Assembly: GCA_021234155.1 (NCBI GenBank)
Contig: JAJEKV010000131.1
Location: 312,001 to 376,000 of the forward strand
Length of the DNA: 64,000 bases
Reading direction: 5' to 3'
Source: Isoetes taiwanensis
Taxonomy: Eukaryota > Streptophyta > Lycopodiopsida > Isoetales > Isoetaceae
The translations under genes and the position numbers were made by a program. Position 1 is the stretch's first letter. The number at the start of each line of letters is the position of its first letter. The notes under the pieces were generated by a model. The model was not told the origin of the DNA and searched no databases. It saw only the letters and a program-made list of their open reading frames with translations. Shown here one piece after another: positions 45,909 through 58,933 of this stretch.

Positions 45909-48900
45909 GGCCAGATTTCTCTATATTCTTGATTTCTTCCTCGATTACTACGTTGGCCTAATATTATTACCATGGCGGTTTACTAGCATGGCATCGGGAT
46001 GAGTACATTTTTAAGTTTTCACTTGGCTTCTCTGAGGAAAAGTTGGTTTATTAAGCGATGACGAGGTAGCACTCACCTCTTTATGACCGGAGCTTATTTC
46101 CCGTAAAGGTACTTTTTCTTATGCTTTTTAACTAGAGGTTCATATGCTTTAGAAATACTTTCGTCTTCACTTCGTACTTTCTTCGGCCTCATATTGGAGG
46201 AGTGTCTGGAGAAACATTTTTTCTTCCCTCATGAGCATAGGCAAGGAGGGTGTTGAGGAAATATATCTGAATGTAAAAACACAATAGCCAGGCTTTTAAT
46301 ATCTTTTTTTAGAAGCCCCACTAGTTTTGGTTTAAGCTCTTCCTCATTCAAGAGTTGAATGGTCTACAAAAAGCTCCCTAGACACATCTTTTATAGTCTT
46401 TGCCTAGTGCTATTTCACAGTATATATGCTAGTTGCAATGCTATTTATTGGCTTTTAAACATGGAGTCCTTTTACGTGTGCAAATGCAACTTGTCGCCAT
46501 TGAGTCACTGGACTAGATTGAAATAGGTATTGAAATAACATGACTAGTTGCTTGCAAATTTTACGAGAGAGTAACAAACTGGCTGTCCCGTTGGAGTTTC
46601 AAATCTAGATGTTATTGAAAATGATTCTTTTATTAAGGAGTCTACAAGTCCTAACTGAAAATTGGATTAGCTTTAATGGAGTAACCAGTTCCTGAATTAC
46701 AATGCAACTGTGTTATAGCTAGTCTTTGTAAATCCAATGTTGTTACTAAGTAGTGTTCTTCTTGATAATCTTTGTGAGCCAAACAAGCCCACTCTTTGTT
46801 TGAACAGATATCTTATTGATGAAAATTTGATTGATGTCTTTATAATATTGTCTATCCCAAGTAGTTGCATAATAGATGTTGTTACATCCACTGTTTCTTC
46901 ATAACCTTTGTAAGGCAAACAAGATGGCTGATATTGTTATTAAGCATATGATTGTAAGAAGCTGCTGGCCCGCACCGCAGGAGATCAACTATAATTGAAA
47001 CTCACTTGGTTTGTCTTGTTTTCTTCTATTATTGAAGATAATATATCTGTAGTTCTGATACCCCTCAAGGTAACATGCTTCAAATCATAGCTCTGCTAGA
47101 ACTGACCATTGTCTCTAAATTTCAAACGAAATTGCTTGAGATTGCCTTCTTCCATCGTGTAAAAGCGGTTAAGTGCATGTTAGTTCTGAGAAAAGAACAT
47201 TCAAAAGTGTGGGGAGAAGGACATAAGTGTTACTAGCAATAACATACATGCAGTTAATAGATACAAAATATGACTGTGACTGTACCTACCAATTGTGGCT
47301 GCAACCTAGCATCCATCCATATATACTTCTACCAACTAATAGCTACAAAGTATGGTTGCAATACTATGGCTGCATATTTGCATGCACCTACAATGTAATA
47401 CCAAATAAGGTTCAACTAGAGCTACCGGACTCTAACTTCTACTCTAATCTACACCCATATATTTACACAACAAGTCTTTGCAACAACAATTGCAATTGAA
47501 TACCCATGCAACAAAATATTGAGAACTCATGACATATGTTCTAAAAACAGAGTTGGGTAGCATACTTGTCATAGTTTTTGTAGAATTGACATCATTCACC
47601 TTTGTATTAGAAGTGAGATTGGAGTAAACAAGATTCTGCGTAGACATCTTGTCAACTTGTTGCGCAGTTGGTGATGAAGCCACTTGGAAAGCAACATTTG
47701 CTCCACAATTGCCCATTGTTTAAAATTGCTCTACTTCTTGCAGCAGATTTTGCATGATCGTAGAAGCTTAACCAATTTATTTCACGACCTCTACAATGTA
47801 AGAAGAATGTCACCGCTAATGCTTGAGGCACTTGCCCTCCAAAAACCTTATCTCTATCATGTATCTTCTTATACAATGCCAAGAACTCCTCCCTTTTTTT
47901 TTCTTTTAATAGTTTGAACCTATAGCAAGCTTTGCTAGTAACCTTTGGACCCCACATCCCTCGCATCTCATTCTCATCATCATTAAGGTGTCTTTCCTCT
48001 GACTTATATAACCTTATAGGTTAAGCCTTTGTTGTTTAGATCACGAATTGCATATTTTGCTGCCATATAAGATCACACGCTAGTTGCCTGCAATATCTAT
48101 TTAAGTTAGATAGATTTAATCACTAAATACTGGCAAGCGGTATGTCCATTGCTTGACCTTGCCAAAGCCTTCTGGTGTGCCTTTTGCTAGTTTTTCTTTT
48201 CTTTTCTTTTTTCTTTTTTTTTTTTTAACGAAGGCTAGGAGTATTATCTAAACATATATAAAGCAGTTTGTAATTTTTCTTTTTTGTCCCTCCTATTTTT
48301 TCTGCGCCGCAATCTTTCTGTTTATTTAGATGCCACGTATAATCTCATCTCATTGCTTCGACGTGCAGCGTGAGCCCGGCGATGGCATATACTTCTTCTT
48401 GCTTTCGGGGACACCTTGGACCGAGATCCATGTCTCATCCTCGCCGCCTAGATGAACCCGAGATGAACTTAAAAGCGGCTAAATAATTTAGATGCCGCTC
48501 GCGACGGCTTCTAGAATCCTTGCCAGCCCTACATCGAATGCACGAAGCTTACGGATCGGGCGTAAACCGCACCAACGACCTCGGTTAGGTATTCTTCTGC
48601 TGCAAAAATCTCCTCGGTTAGATATTTGCTTACGTTGCATTTTCTCGACTACAATTTCCAAGTATTTGAGGCGGTGTCAAATCCGATTTGATGCATATGG
48701 CCAAATGTCCAACAAACAATTTAATTTCCATCTCGCTCTTAAGCCCATAAGTCCGCCAACAACTAACTTCATCCAGTGCGGCTTTTATTATGCTAGATCT
48801 TCTCCGGCCAATCTTCCATGAAGCAAGCTTTTGAAGATAAGGGAGTTCTTGGGTTTTCAAAAGTTACGTAAAGGAGAAAAAACAGCCCGAGAAGGTAAAA

Positions 48901-48975
48901 GCCGATCTAAAGCCCTCTTGCATATCTCGAGCATTACATCAAAACTAGAGTGGAGAATAGTAGAGTGAGAAATCT

Positions 48976-49601
48976 ATGGTGGCTGATGTTTGCTTGGAGC
49001 AAGCAAGGCCTGTGATTTTGGGACCACTCGTAAAATGAGGGAGTAGGCCTAATTCCTCTTCTTCAATGGCGGTTAGTCGAACAAAATGGAATATGGAGCA
49101 ACTGGCCGAGTTTCAACGCCTATATATCCAAGCGACTCATGGCGAGATCCCGTGATTGTAGCTTCGAGGGAGTTATATGAAAGAGCATGTATTGAAGCAT
49201 GGTTTGAGAGTGGGCCGGCGAGATTGTTTGCAAGCGGGTAACATGGTAGATAACATATGCATGTTTCCAAATAATTCTTTTGAAAAACAACAATCTTGAA
49301 TTGGTGTGAAATGTATAATGTTCCTAAACCCAAGTCTGTAGAGTTAGAGGCTGTTGGAAAGTTTGTACAGGACATTATTAACCCCCCTAAGCTTATTTCT
49401 TCTGTAAGGTACGTTGTGTCAGAAGTTGGAACTAATTTGAGATCTGAGGATTACTTCATGGCAAAAAGTTCAGTTCCTGTTATCATAGACACTTCCCCTA
49501 GAGCTCATTTAGGCCAGGAACAAAATGATCATAATGCTCATTCTATCAGAAGTGAGAAACTTCTATTATTAGGTGGAAAGATCTCATTTTCTCACATGTA
49601 A
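48976..49601 (+). pseudogene. U-box fragment, unit 6, frameshifted
   Basis: Homologous to the unit 9 ORF. The 3' half is open from 49296 (NWCEMYNVPKPKSVELEA) to 49601. The U-box core upstream is frame-broken (CTCATGGCGAGATCCCGTG and neighbours). Confidence 0.72.
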
Positions 49602-49873
49602 AGTCTAGGGCAAATTTACATAATTAAAAGAAAATCTAACAAATTTGACATTCAATGTGATGTTGTTCCTCCTTTTCATGATGTATCATTTTCATAACTT
49701 TTTCTTTCAAAGAAAATGTCCGCTAAAGCCCTTGGCATGCCATAAAATTCTTGTATCATTAAATATAGTTAAATATGTACAATAGTGGTGCCAGAAGGGC
49801 TTGAGCACAAATGCTCCGTTTTGGCCAAGACCCTATCTTTGAAGACTCGAGACTAAACCCTTTTAGTCCCCTT

Positions 49874-50230
49874 TTAGTCCCCTTGTGCCCATGAACATTT
49901 GAAATACATATACAAAGCCCAAATTGATATTCTAGGGTTAAACTTATGGACAAGCACATTAACCCTTGAGACACCTATGAAGAATCGCCACCAAAGAACT
50001 GCCACTTTAGGATGAAGTAGCTTGTCCCATGCCCAAGACCACACCTTACGCCATTGAAGAGGAGGAAGTTGAAGAGACCACTTATTAGGCGGAGGAAGAA
50101 TATCGGTATCAAGCAACAAGCGATACATAGAGTTCACAAGTTTGCACTCCTTAATTTCTTCATGACAAACCCATACCAAAATATCTTCTTGGTGTGGCAG
50201 AATATCTATATGACATCTTTGTTGGGACAT
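49874..50230 (-). pseudogene. zf-RVT fragment, unit 6
   Basis: 118 codons, same family, with the same altered LWWRFFIGVSRVNVL segment as unit 5. That shared change suggests close kinship or a shared source of error. Confidence 0.68.
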
Positions 50231-52532
50231 GGCCAGATTTCTCTATATTTACTGATTTCTTCCTCGATTACTCACGTTGGCCTAATAATTATTACCATGG
50301 CGGTTTACTAGCATGGCATCGGGGATGAGTACATTTTCAAGTTTTCACTTGGCTTCTGAGGAAAAGTTGGTTTATTAGGCGATGACGAGGTAGCACTACT
50401 GTCTTTATGACCGGAGCTTATTTCCTGTAAGGTACTTTTTCTTATGCTTTTTAACTAGAGGTTCATATGCTTTAGAAATACTTTCGTCTTCACTTCGTAC
50501 TTTCTTACGGCCTCATATTGGAGGGTGTGTGCAGGAGAAACATTTTCTTCCCTCTTGCATGAGCATAGGCAAGGAGGGTGTTGAGGAAATATATACGAAT
50601 GTAAAAAAACACAATAGCCGGGCTTTTAATATCTTTTTTAGAAGCCCCACTAGTTTTGGTTTAAGCTCTTCCTCATTCAAATGTTGAATGGTGCGCAAAA
50701 GCTCCCTAGACACATCTTTTATAGTGTTGCCTAGTGCTATTTCACAGTATATATGCTAGTTGCAATGCTATTTATTGGCTTTTAAACATGGAGTCCTTTT
50801 TACGTGTACAAATGCAACTTGTCAAAACATTGAGTCAACTGGACTAGATTGAAATAGGTATTGAAATAACATGACTAGTTGCTTGCAAATTTTACGAGAG
50901 AGTAAACAAACTGGCTGTCCCGTTTGGGTTTCAAATCTAGATGTTATTGAAAATGATTCTTTTATTAAGGAGTCTACAAGTCCTAACTGAAAATTGGATT
51001 AGCTTTAATGGAGTAACCCGGTTCACGAATTACAATGCAAGCGTGTTATAGCTAGTCTTTGTAAATCCAATGTTGTTACTAAGTAGTGTTCTTCTTGATA
51101 ATCTTTGTGAGCCAAACAAGCCCTCTTTTTTGTTTGAAGGCCTACTTTCCGGATATCTTATTGATGAAAAAATTTGATTGATGTCTTTATAATATTGTCT
51201 ATCCCAAGTAGTTGCATAATAGATGTTGTTACATCCACTGTTTCTTCATAACCTTTGTAAGGCAAACAAGATGGCTGATATTGTTATTAAGCATATGATT
51301 GTAAGAAGGCTGGCGGCCCAAGACCGCGAAGATCAACTATAATTGAAACTCACTTGGTTTGTCTTGTTTTCTTCTATTATTGAAGATAATATATCTGGAT
51401 TCGATACCCCCTCAAGGTAACATGCTTCAAATCATAGCTCGCTAGAACTGACCATTGTCTAAAATTTCAAACGCGAAATTGCTTGAGATTGCCTTCTTCC
51501 ATCGTGTAAAAGCGGTTAAGTGCATGTTAGTTTACAGAAAAGAACATTCAAAAGTGTGGGGAGAAGGACATAAGTGTTACTAGCAATAACATACATGCAG
51601 TTAATAGATACAAAATATGACTGTGACTGTACCTACCAATTGTGGCTGCAACCTAGCATCCATCCATATATACTTCTACCAACTAATAGCTACAAAGTAT
51701 GGTTGCAATACTATGGCTGCATATTTGCATGCACCTACAATGTAATACCAAATAAGGTTCAACTAGAGCTACCGGACTCTAACTTCTACTCTAATCTACA
51801 CCCATATATTTACACAACAAGTCTTTTGCAACAACAATTGCAATTGAATACCACAAAACAAAATATTGAGAACTCATGACATATGTTCTAAAAACAGAGT
51901 TGGGTAGCATACTTGTCATAGTTTTTGTAGAATTGACATCATTCACCTTTGTATTAGAAGTGAGATTGGAGTAAACAAGATTCTGCGTAGACATCTTGTC
52001 AACTTGTTGCGCAGTTGGTGATGAAGCCACTTGGAAAGCAACATTTGCTCCACAATTGCCCATTGTTTAAAATTGCTCTACTTCTTGCAGCAGATTTTGC
52101 ATGATCGTAGAAGCTTAACCAATTTATTTCACGAAATCTACAATGTAAGAAGAATGTCACCGCTAATGCTTGAGGCACTTGCCCTCCAAAAACCTTATCT
52201 CTATCATGTATCTTCTTATACAATGCCAAGAACTCCTCCCTTTTTTTTTTTTAATAGTTTGAACCTATAGCAAGCCTTGCTAGTAACCTTTGGACCCCAT
52301 CCCTCGCATCTCATTCTCATCATCATTAAGGTGTCTTTCCTCTGACTTATATAACCTTATAGGTTAAGCCTTTGTTGTTTAGATCACGAATTGCATATTT
52401 TCTTTGCCATATAAGATCACACGCTAGTTGCCTGCAATATCTATTTAAGTTAGATAGATTTAATCACTAAATAGTGGCAAGCGGTATGTCCATTGCTTGA
52501 CCTTGCCAAAGCCTTCTGGTGTGCCTTTTGCT

Positions 52533-52575
<43 letters not shown>

Positions 52576-53416
52576 GAAGGCTAGGAGTATTATCTAAACA
52601 TATATAAAAGCGGTTTTGTAATTTTTCTTTTTGTCCCTCCTATTTTTTCTCACGCCGCAATCTTTACGTTTATTTAGATGCCATTATAATCTCATCTCAT
52701 TGCCCGGCGCCCTGGCGGCGGTAGCGGCGATGGCATATACTTCTTCTTGCTTTCGAACCACCTTCGGATTGAGATCCATGTCTCATCCTGCCGCCTAGAT
52801 GAACCGAGATGAACTTAAAAGCGGCTAAATAATTTAGATCTGCTACTGCCGCGGCTTCTAGAATCTGCCCCCCTACATCGAATGCACGCGAAGCTTACCG
52901 GTCTGAAGCGAAACCGCACCAACATCCTCGGTTAGGTATTCTTTGCTGCAAAAATCTCCTCGGTTAGATATTTGCTTACGTTGCATTTTCTCGACTACAA
53001 TTTCCAAGTATTTGAGGCGGTGTCAAATCCGATTTGATGCATATGGCCAAATGTCCAACAAACAATTTAAATTGCATTTCGGCCTCTAAGCTCTTAAGCC
53101 CATAAGAACGCGCAACAACTAACTTCATCCAGTGCGGCTTTTATTATGCTAGATCTTCTCAGGCCAATCTTCCATGAAGCAAGCTTTTGAAGATAAAGGG
53201 AGTTCTTGGGTTTTCAAAAGTTACGTAAAGGAGAAAATAGCGAAGGTAAAAGCCGATCTAAAGCCCTCTTGCATATCGAGCATTACATCAAAACTAGAGT
53301 GGAGAATAGTAGAGCCGAAATCTATGGTGGCTGATGTTTGCTTGGAGCAAGCAAGGCCCTATGATTTTGGGCCACTTTCGTAAATCTGAGGAGTAGGCCT
53401 AATTCCTCTTCTTCGA

Positions 53417-53947
53417 ATGGCGGTCGTCGAACAAAATGGAATATGGAGCAACTTCTTTGAGTTTCACTGCCCTATATCCAAGCAGCTCATGGCAGATCCC
53501 GTGATTGTAGCTTCAGGGCAGAGTTATGAAAGAGCATGTATTGAAGCATGGTTTGAGAGTGGACGGCGAGATTGTTTGCAAACAGGTAACATGGTAGATA
53601 ACATATGCATGTTTCCAAATAATTCTTTGAAAACAACAATCTTGAATTGGTGTGAAATGTATAATGTTCCTAAACCCAAGTCTGTAGAGTTAGAGGCTGC
53701 TGGAAAGTTTGTACAGGACATTATTAACCCCCCTAAGCTTATTTCTTCTGTAAGGTACGTTGTGTCAGAAGTTGGAACTAATTTGAGATCTGAGGATTAC
53801 TTCATGGCAAAAAGTTCAGTTCCTGTTATCATAGACACTTCCCCTAGAGCTCATTTAGGCCAGGAACAAAATGATCATAATGCTCATTCTATCAGAAGTG
53901 AGAAACTTCTATTATTAGGTGGAAAGATCTCATTTTCTCACATGTAA
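53417..53947 (+). CDS. U-box domain protein fragment, unit 7 (open, 176 aa)
   Basis: ATG-started ORF. A complete U-box begins near residue 14 (FHCPISKQLMADPVIVASGQ), followed by SYERACIEAWFESG and the closing helix NNSLKTTILNWCEMYNVPKP. U-boxes bind the E2 enzyme and make the host protein a RING-like ubiquitin ligase. The CPI-x5-DPV core and the LKTTILNWC helix resemble the plant PUB38-41 type, in which ARM repeats follow. Here the ORF runs only a short non-ARM tail (SEVGTNLRSEDYFMAKSS) and stops, so it is truncated relative to that family. In unit 9 an upstream stretch (MVADVCLEQARP...) is fused in frame; here that stretch is in another frame. Expression is not shown; it could equally be an open repeat-borne relic. 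Confidence 0.6.
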   Translation: MAVVEQNGIWSNFFEFHCPISKQLMADPVIVASGQSYERACIEAWFESGRRDCLQTGNMVDNICMFPNNSLKTTILNWCEMYNVPKPKSVELEAAGKFVQDIINPPKLISSVRYVVSEVGTNLRSEDYFMAKSSVPVIIDTSPRAHLGQEQNDHNAHSIRSEKLLLLGGKISFSHM

Positions 53948-54059
53948 AGTCTAGGGCAAATTTACATAATTAAAAGAAAATCTAACAAATTTGACATTCA
54001 ATGTGATATTGTTCCTCCTTTTCATGATGTATCATTTTCATAACTTTTTCTTTCAAAGA

Positions 54060-54095
54060 GAAATGTCCGCGGCAGCCTTGGCCGCCGCGATAAAT
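54060..54095. repeat. GC-rich dyad within the AT-rich unit (unit 7 example)
   Basis: The stretch CGCGGCAGCCTTGGCCGCCG can fold on itself (CGCGGC against GCCGCG). It lies in otherwise AT-rich DNA about 110 bp after the U-box ORF stop. The same site is at about 3202, 32407, 36720, 41052, 45392, 49716, 58413 and 62765, and is one of the most variable places between units. Confidence 0.6.
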
Positions 54096-54211
54096 TTCTT
54101 GTATCATTAAATATAGTTAAATATGTACAATAGTGGTGCCCCGAAGGGCTTGAGCACAAATGCTCCCGTTTTGGCCAAGACCCTATGCTGAAGACTCGAG
54201 ACTAAACCCTT

Positions 54212-54580
54212 TTAGTCCCCTTTTAGTCCCCTTGTGCCCATGAACATTTGAAGTACATATACAAAGCCCGAAATTGATATTCTAGGGTTAAACTTATGGA
54301 CAAGCACATTAACCCGCAGACACCTATGAAGAATCTGCCACCAAAGAACTGCCACTTTAGGATGAAGTAGCTTGTCCCATGCCCAAGACCACACCTTCTG
54401 CCATTGAAGAGGAGGAAGTTGAAGAGACCACTTATTAGACGGAGGAAGAATATCAGTATCAAGCAACAACTGATACATAGAGTTCACAAGTTTGCACTCC
54501 TTAATTTCTTCATGACAAACCCATACCAAAATATCTTCTTGGTGTGGCAGAATATCTATATGACATCTTTGTTGGGACAT
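54212..54580 (-). pseudogene. zf-RVT fragment, unit 7
   Basis: 122 codons, close to the unit 1 and unit 4 versions, with LWWQILHRCLRVNVL intact. Confidence 0.7.
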
Positions 54581-54845
54581 GGCCAGATTTCTCTATATTT
54601 ACTGATTTCTTCCTCGGTGATTACTTTCACGTTGGCCTAATATTATTACCATGGCCAGTTTACTAGCATGGCATCAGGATGAGTACATTTTTCAAGTTTT
54701 CACTTGGCTTCTACAGGAAAAGTTGGTTTATTAGGCGATGACGAGGTAGCACTACTGTCTTTATGACCGGAGCTTATTTCCTGTAAGGTACTTTTTCTTA
54801 TGCTTTTTAACTAGAGGTTCATATGCTTTAGAAATACTTTCGTCT

Positions 54846-55067
54846 TCACTTCGTACTTTCTTCTGGCCTCATATTGGAGGAGTGTACAGGAGAAACATTT
54901 TCTTCCCTACTGCATGAGCATAGGCAAGGAGGGTGTTGAGGAAATATATACGAATGTAAAAACACAATAGCCAGGCTTTTAATATCTTTTTTTAGAAGCC
55001 CCACTAGTTTTGGTTTAAGCTCTTCCTCATTCAAATGTTGAATGGTCTGCAAAAGCTCCCTAGACAC
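54846..55067 (-). other. Unrecognised minus-strand ORF (unit 7 example, 73 aa)
   Basis: Reads MSRELLQTIQHLNEEELKPK and onwards; similar ORFs are at 3975-4196, 50513-50713, 59171-59416 and 63450-63767. It has a short helical, lysine/leucine-rich start and a cysteine-containing middle. No family recognised, and it may be a chance frame. Confidence 0.2.
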
Positions 55068-56993
55068 ATCTTTTATAGTGTTGCCTAGTGCTATTTCACA
55101 GTATATATGCTAGTTGCAATGCTATTTATTGGCTTTTAAACATGGAGTCCTTTTACGTGTGCAAATGCAACTTGTAAGCCATTGAGTCAACTGGACTAGA
55201 TTGAAATAGGTATTGAAATAACATGACTAGTTGCTTGCAAATTTTTCGAGAGAGTAACAAACCTGCTGTCCCCGTTGGAGTTTCAAATCTAGATGTTATT
55301 GAAAATGATTCTTTTATTAAGGAGTCTACAAGTCCTAACTGAAAATTGGATTAGCTTTAATGGAGTAACCGGTTCACGAATTACAATGCAAGCGTGTTTA
55401 TAGCTAGTCTTTGTAAATCCAATGTTGTTACTAAGTAGTGTTCTTCTTGATAATCTTTGTGAGCCAAACAAGCCCACTCTTTGTTTGAGCAGATATCTTA
55501 CTTTCCGATTTATTGAAAGTGTCTTATTGATGAAAATTTGATTGATGTCTTTATAATATTGTCTATCCCAAGTAGTTGCATAATAGATGTTGTTACATCC
55601 ACTGTTTCTTCATAACCTTTGTAAGGCAAACAAGATGGCTGATATTGTTATTAAGCATATGATTGTAAGAAGGCTGGCGGCCCTTTTACGGGAGATCAAC
55701 TATAATTGAAACTCACTTGGTTTGTCTTGTTTTCTTCTATTATTGAAGATAATATATCTGTAGTTCTGATACCCCTCAAGGTAACATGCTTCAAATCATA
55801 GCTCTGCTAGAACTGACCATTGTCTAAAATTTCAAACAGAATTGCTTGAGATTGCCTTCTTCCATCTGTGTAAAACTGGTTAAGTGCATGTTAGTTTACA
55901 GAAAATAACATTCAAAAGTGTGGGTAGAAGGACATAAGTGTTACTAGCAATAACATACATGCGGTTAATAGATACAAAATATGGCGGATTTGTACCTACC
56001 AATTGTGGCTGCAACCTAGCATCCATCCATATATACTTCTACCAACTAATAGCTACAAAGTATGGTTGCAATACTATGGCTGCATATTTGCATGCACCTA
56101 CAATGTAATACCAGCGTGGTTCAACTAGAGTTACCAGACTCTAACTTCTACTCTAATCTACACCCATATATTTACACAACAAGTGCTGCAACAACAATTG
56201 CAATTGAATACCACAACAAAAAATATTGAGAACTCATGACATATGTTCTAAAAGCGAGTTGGGTAGCATACTTGTCATAGTTTTTGTAGAATTGACATCA
56301 TTCACCTTTGTATTAGAAGTGAGATTGGAGTAAACAAGATTCTGCGTGAACATCTTGTCAACTTGTTCTTGTGATTGGTGATGAAGCCACTTGGAAAGCA
56401 ACATTTGCTCCACAATTGCCCATTGTTTAAAATTGCTCTACTTCTTGCAGCAGATTTTGCATGATCGTAGAAGCTTAACCAATTTATTTCCGCGAAATCT
56501 ACAATGTAAGAAGAATGTCACCGCTAATGCTTGAGGCACTTGCCCTCCAAAAACCTTATCTCTATCATGTATCTTCTTATACAATGCCAAGAACTCCTCC
56601 TTTTTTTTTTTCTTTTAATAGTTTGAACCTATAGCAAGCCTTGCTAGTAACCTTTGGACCCCACATCCCTCGCATCTCATTCTCATCATCATTAAGGTGT
56701 CTTTCCTCTGACTTATATAACCTTATAGGTTAAGCCTTTGTTGTTTAGATCACGAATTGCATATTTTGCTGCCATATAAGATCACACGCTAGTTGCCTGC
56801 AATATCTATTTAAGTTAGATAGATTTAATCACTAAATAGTGGCAAGCGGTATGTCCATTGCTTGACCTTGCCAAAGCCTTCTGGTGTGCCTTTTGCTAGT
56901 TTTTTTTTCTTTTTTTTTTCTTTTTTTCTTTTTTTTAACGAAGGCTAGGAGTATTATCTAAACATATATAAAGCAGTTTGTAATTTTTCTTTT

Positions 56994-57299
56994 TTGTCCC
57001 TCCTATTTTTTCTGCGCCGCAATCTTTCTGTTTATTTAGATGCCACGTATAATCTCATCTCATTGCTTCGACGCCTGGCAGCGGTAGCGGCAGTGGCATA
57101 TACTTCTTCTTGCTCAGAACCTGCTTCGACTGAGATCCATGTCTCATCCTGCCGCCTAGATGAACCCGAGATGAACTTAAAACGGCTAAATAATTTAGAT
57201 GCCGGCTCTGCACGGCTTCTAGAATCTGCCCAGCCCTACATCGAATGCACAGAAGCTTACCAGTACGAAGCAGAAACCGGCGCCAACAGCCTCGGTTAG
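56994..57299 (+). other. Unrecognised 101-codon ORF downstream of the poly-T tract (unit 8 example)
   Basis: Plus-strand ORF with a hydrophobic, alanine-rich start (RRLAAVAAVAYTSSC) and an acidic C-terminus. Truncated equivalents are at 39623-39853 (unit 4) and 43958-44218 (unit 5). The minus strand of the same stretch is also open for 60-100 codons in some units (for example 1839-2144, 44019-44279), so the coding strand is unclear. No known family recognised. Confidence 0.25.
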
Positions 57300-57685
57300 G
57301 TATTGCTGCTGCAAAAATCTCCTCGGTTAGATATTTGCTTACGTTGCATTTTCTCGACTACAATTTCCAAGTATTTGAGGCAGTGTCAAATCCCGATTTG
57401 ATGCATATGGCCAAATGTCCAACAAGCAATTTCGTCGCTCGCGCTCTCGCTCTTCGCCCATAAGTCTGCCAGCAACTAACTTCATCTGGTGCAGCTTTTA
57501 TTATGCTAGATCTTCTCCGGCCAATCTTCCATGAAGCAAGCTTTTGAAGATAAGGGAGTTCTTGGGTTTTTCAAAAGTTCTGTAAAGGAGAAAACAGCAG
57601 AAGGTAAAAGCCGATCTAAAGCCCTCTTAGCGTGTCGAGCATTACATCAAAACTAGAGTGGAGAATAGTAGAGTGAGAAATCTAT

Positions 57686-58267
57686 GGTGGCTGATGTTTG
57701 CTTGGAGCAAGCAAGGCCCTGTGATTTTGGGCCACTTCGTAAATCTGAGGGAGTAGGCCTAATTCCTCTTCTTGAATGGCGGTCGTCGAACAAAATGGAA
57801 TATGGAGCAGACTGGCGAGTTTCAACGCCCTATATCCAAGCGACTCATGGCGAGATCCCGTGATTGTAGCTTCAGGAGAGTTATGAAAGAGCATGTATTG
57901 AAGCATGGTTTGAGAGTGGGCCGGCCGAGATTGTTTGCAAACAGGTAACATGGTAGATAACATATGCATGTTTCCAAATAATTCTTTAACAACAACAATC
58001 TTGAATTGGTGTGAAATGTATAATGTTCCTAAACCCAAGTCTGTAGAGTTAGAGGCTGCTGGAAAGTTTGTACAGGACATTATTAACCCCCCTAAGCTTA
58101 TTTCTTCTGTAAGGTACGTTGTGTCAGAAGTTTTGAGATCTGAGGATTACTTCATGGCAAAAAGTTCAGTTCCTGTTATCATAGACACTTCCCCTAGAGC
58201 TCATTTAGGCCAGGAACAAAATGATCATAATGCTCATCTATCAGAAGTGAGAAACTTCTATTATTAG
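57686..58267 (+). pseudogene. U-box fragment, unit 8, frameshifted in the core
   Basis: The start matches unit 9, and the distal part is open from 57935 (TGNMVDNICMFPNNSL) to the stop at 58267. That stop is reached through the same one-base loss as in unit 9. The core is broken at CTCATGGCGAGATCCCG and TCAGGAGAGTTATG, each a change of one to a few bases from the open copies. Confidence 0.72.
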
Positions 58268-58564
58268 GTGGAAAGATCTCATTTTCTCACATGTAAAGTC
58301 TAGGGCAAATTTACATAATTAAAAGAAAATCTAACAAATTTGACATTCAATGTGATATTGTTCCTCCTTTTCATGATGTATCATTTTCATAACTTTTTCT
58401 TTCAAAGAGAAATGTCCGCGGCAGCCTTGGCCGCCGCGATAAATTTCCTGTATCATTAAATATAGTTAAATATGTACAATAGTGGTGCCCCGAAGGGCTT
58501 GAGCACAAATGCTCCCGTTTTGGCCAAGACCCTATGCTGAAGACTCGAGACTAAACCCTTTTAG

Positions 58565-58933
58565 TCCCCTTTTAGTCCCCTTGTGCCCATGAACATTTGA
58601 AATGCATTATACAAAGCCCGAAATTGATATTCTAGGGTTAAACTTATGGACAAGCACATTAACCCGCAGACACCTATGAAGAATCTGCCACCAAAGAACT
58701 GCCACTTTAGGATGAAGTAGCTTGTCCCATGCCCAAGACCACACCTTCTGCCATTGAAGAGGAGGAAGTTGAAGAGACCACTTATTAGGCGGAGGAAGAA
58801 TATCGATTATCAAGCAACAAGCGATACATAGAGTTCACAAGTTTGCACTCCTTAATTTCTTCATGACAAACCCATACCAAAATATCTTCTTGGTGTGGCG
58901 AGAATATCTATATGACATCTTTGTTGGGACATG
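58565..58933 (-). pseudogene. zf-RVT fragment, unit 8, frameshifted
   Basis: The W-rich core is open at 58607-58813. The N-terminal part is shifted by an indel at TATCGATTATCAAGC, and the C-terminal end is altered by AAATGCATTATAC. Confidence 0.66.

Larger units (their letters stand above)
42191..46532. repeat. Tandem array unit 5
   Basis: Complete unit of 4342 bases, with a poly-T tract of about 41 bases (43860-43900). U-box frame broken; zf-RVT ORF open with local differences. Confidence 0.95.
46533..50863. repeat. Tandem array unit 6
   Basis: Complete unit of 4331 bases. Its poly-T tract (48191-48226) is broken up by C residues (TTTTC pattern), unlike the pure T tract of most units. Confidence 0.95.
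50864..55215. repeat. Tandem array unit 7
   Basis: Complete unit of 4352 bases, with a poly-T tract at 52535-52573. It shares CACGAAATCTAC (near 52130) and AAATAGTGGC (near 52471) with units 8 and 9, where units 1-6 read CACGACCTCTAC and mostly AAATACTGGC. It holds a largely open U-box ORF. Confidence 0.95.
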
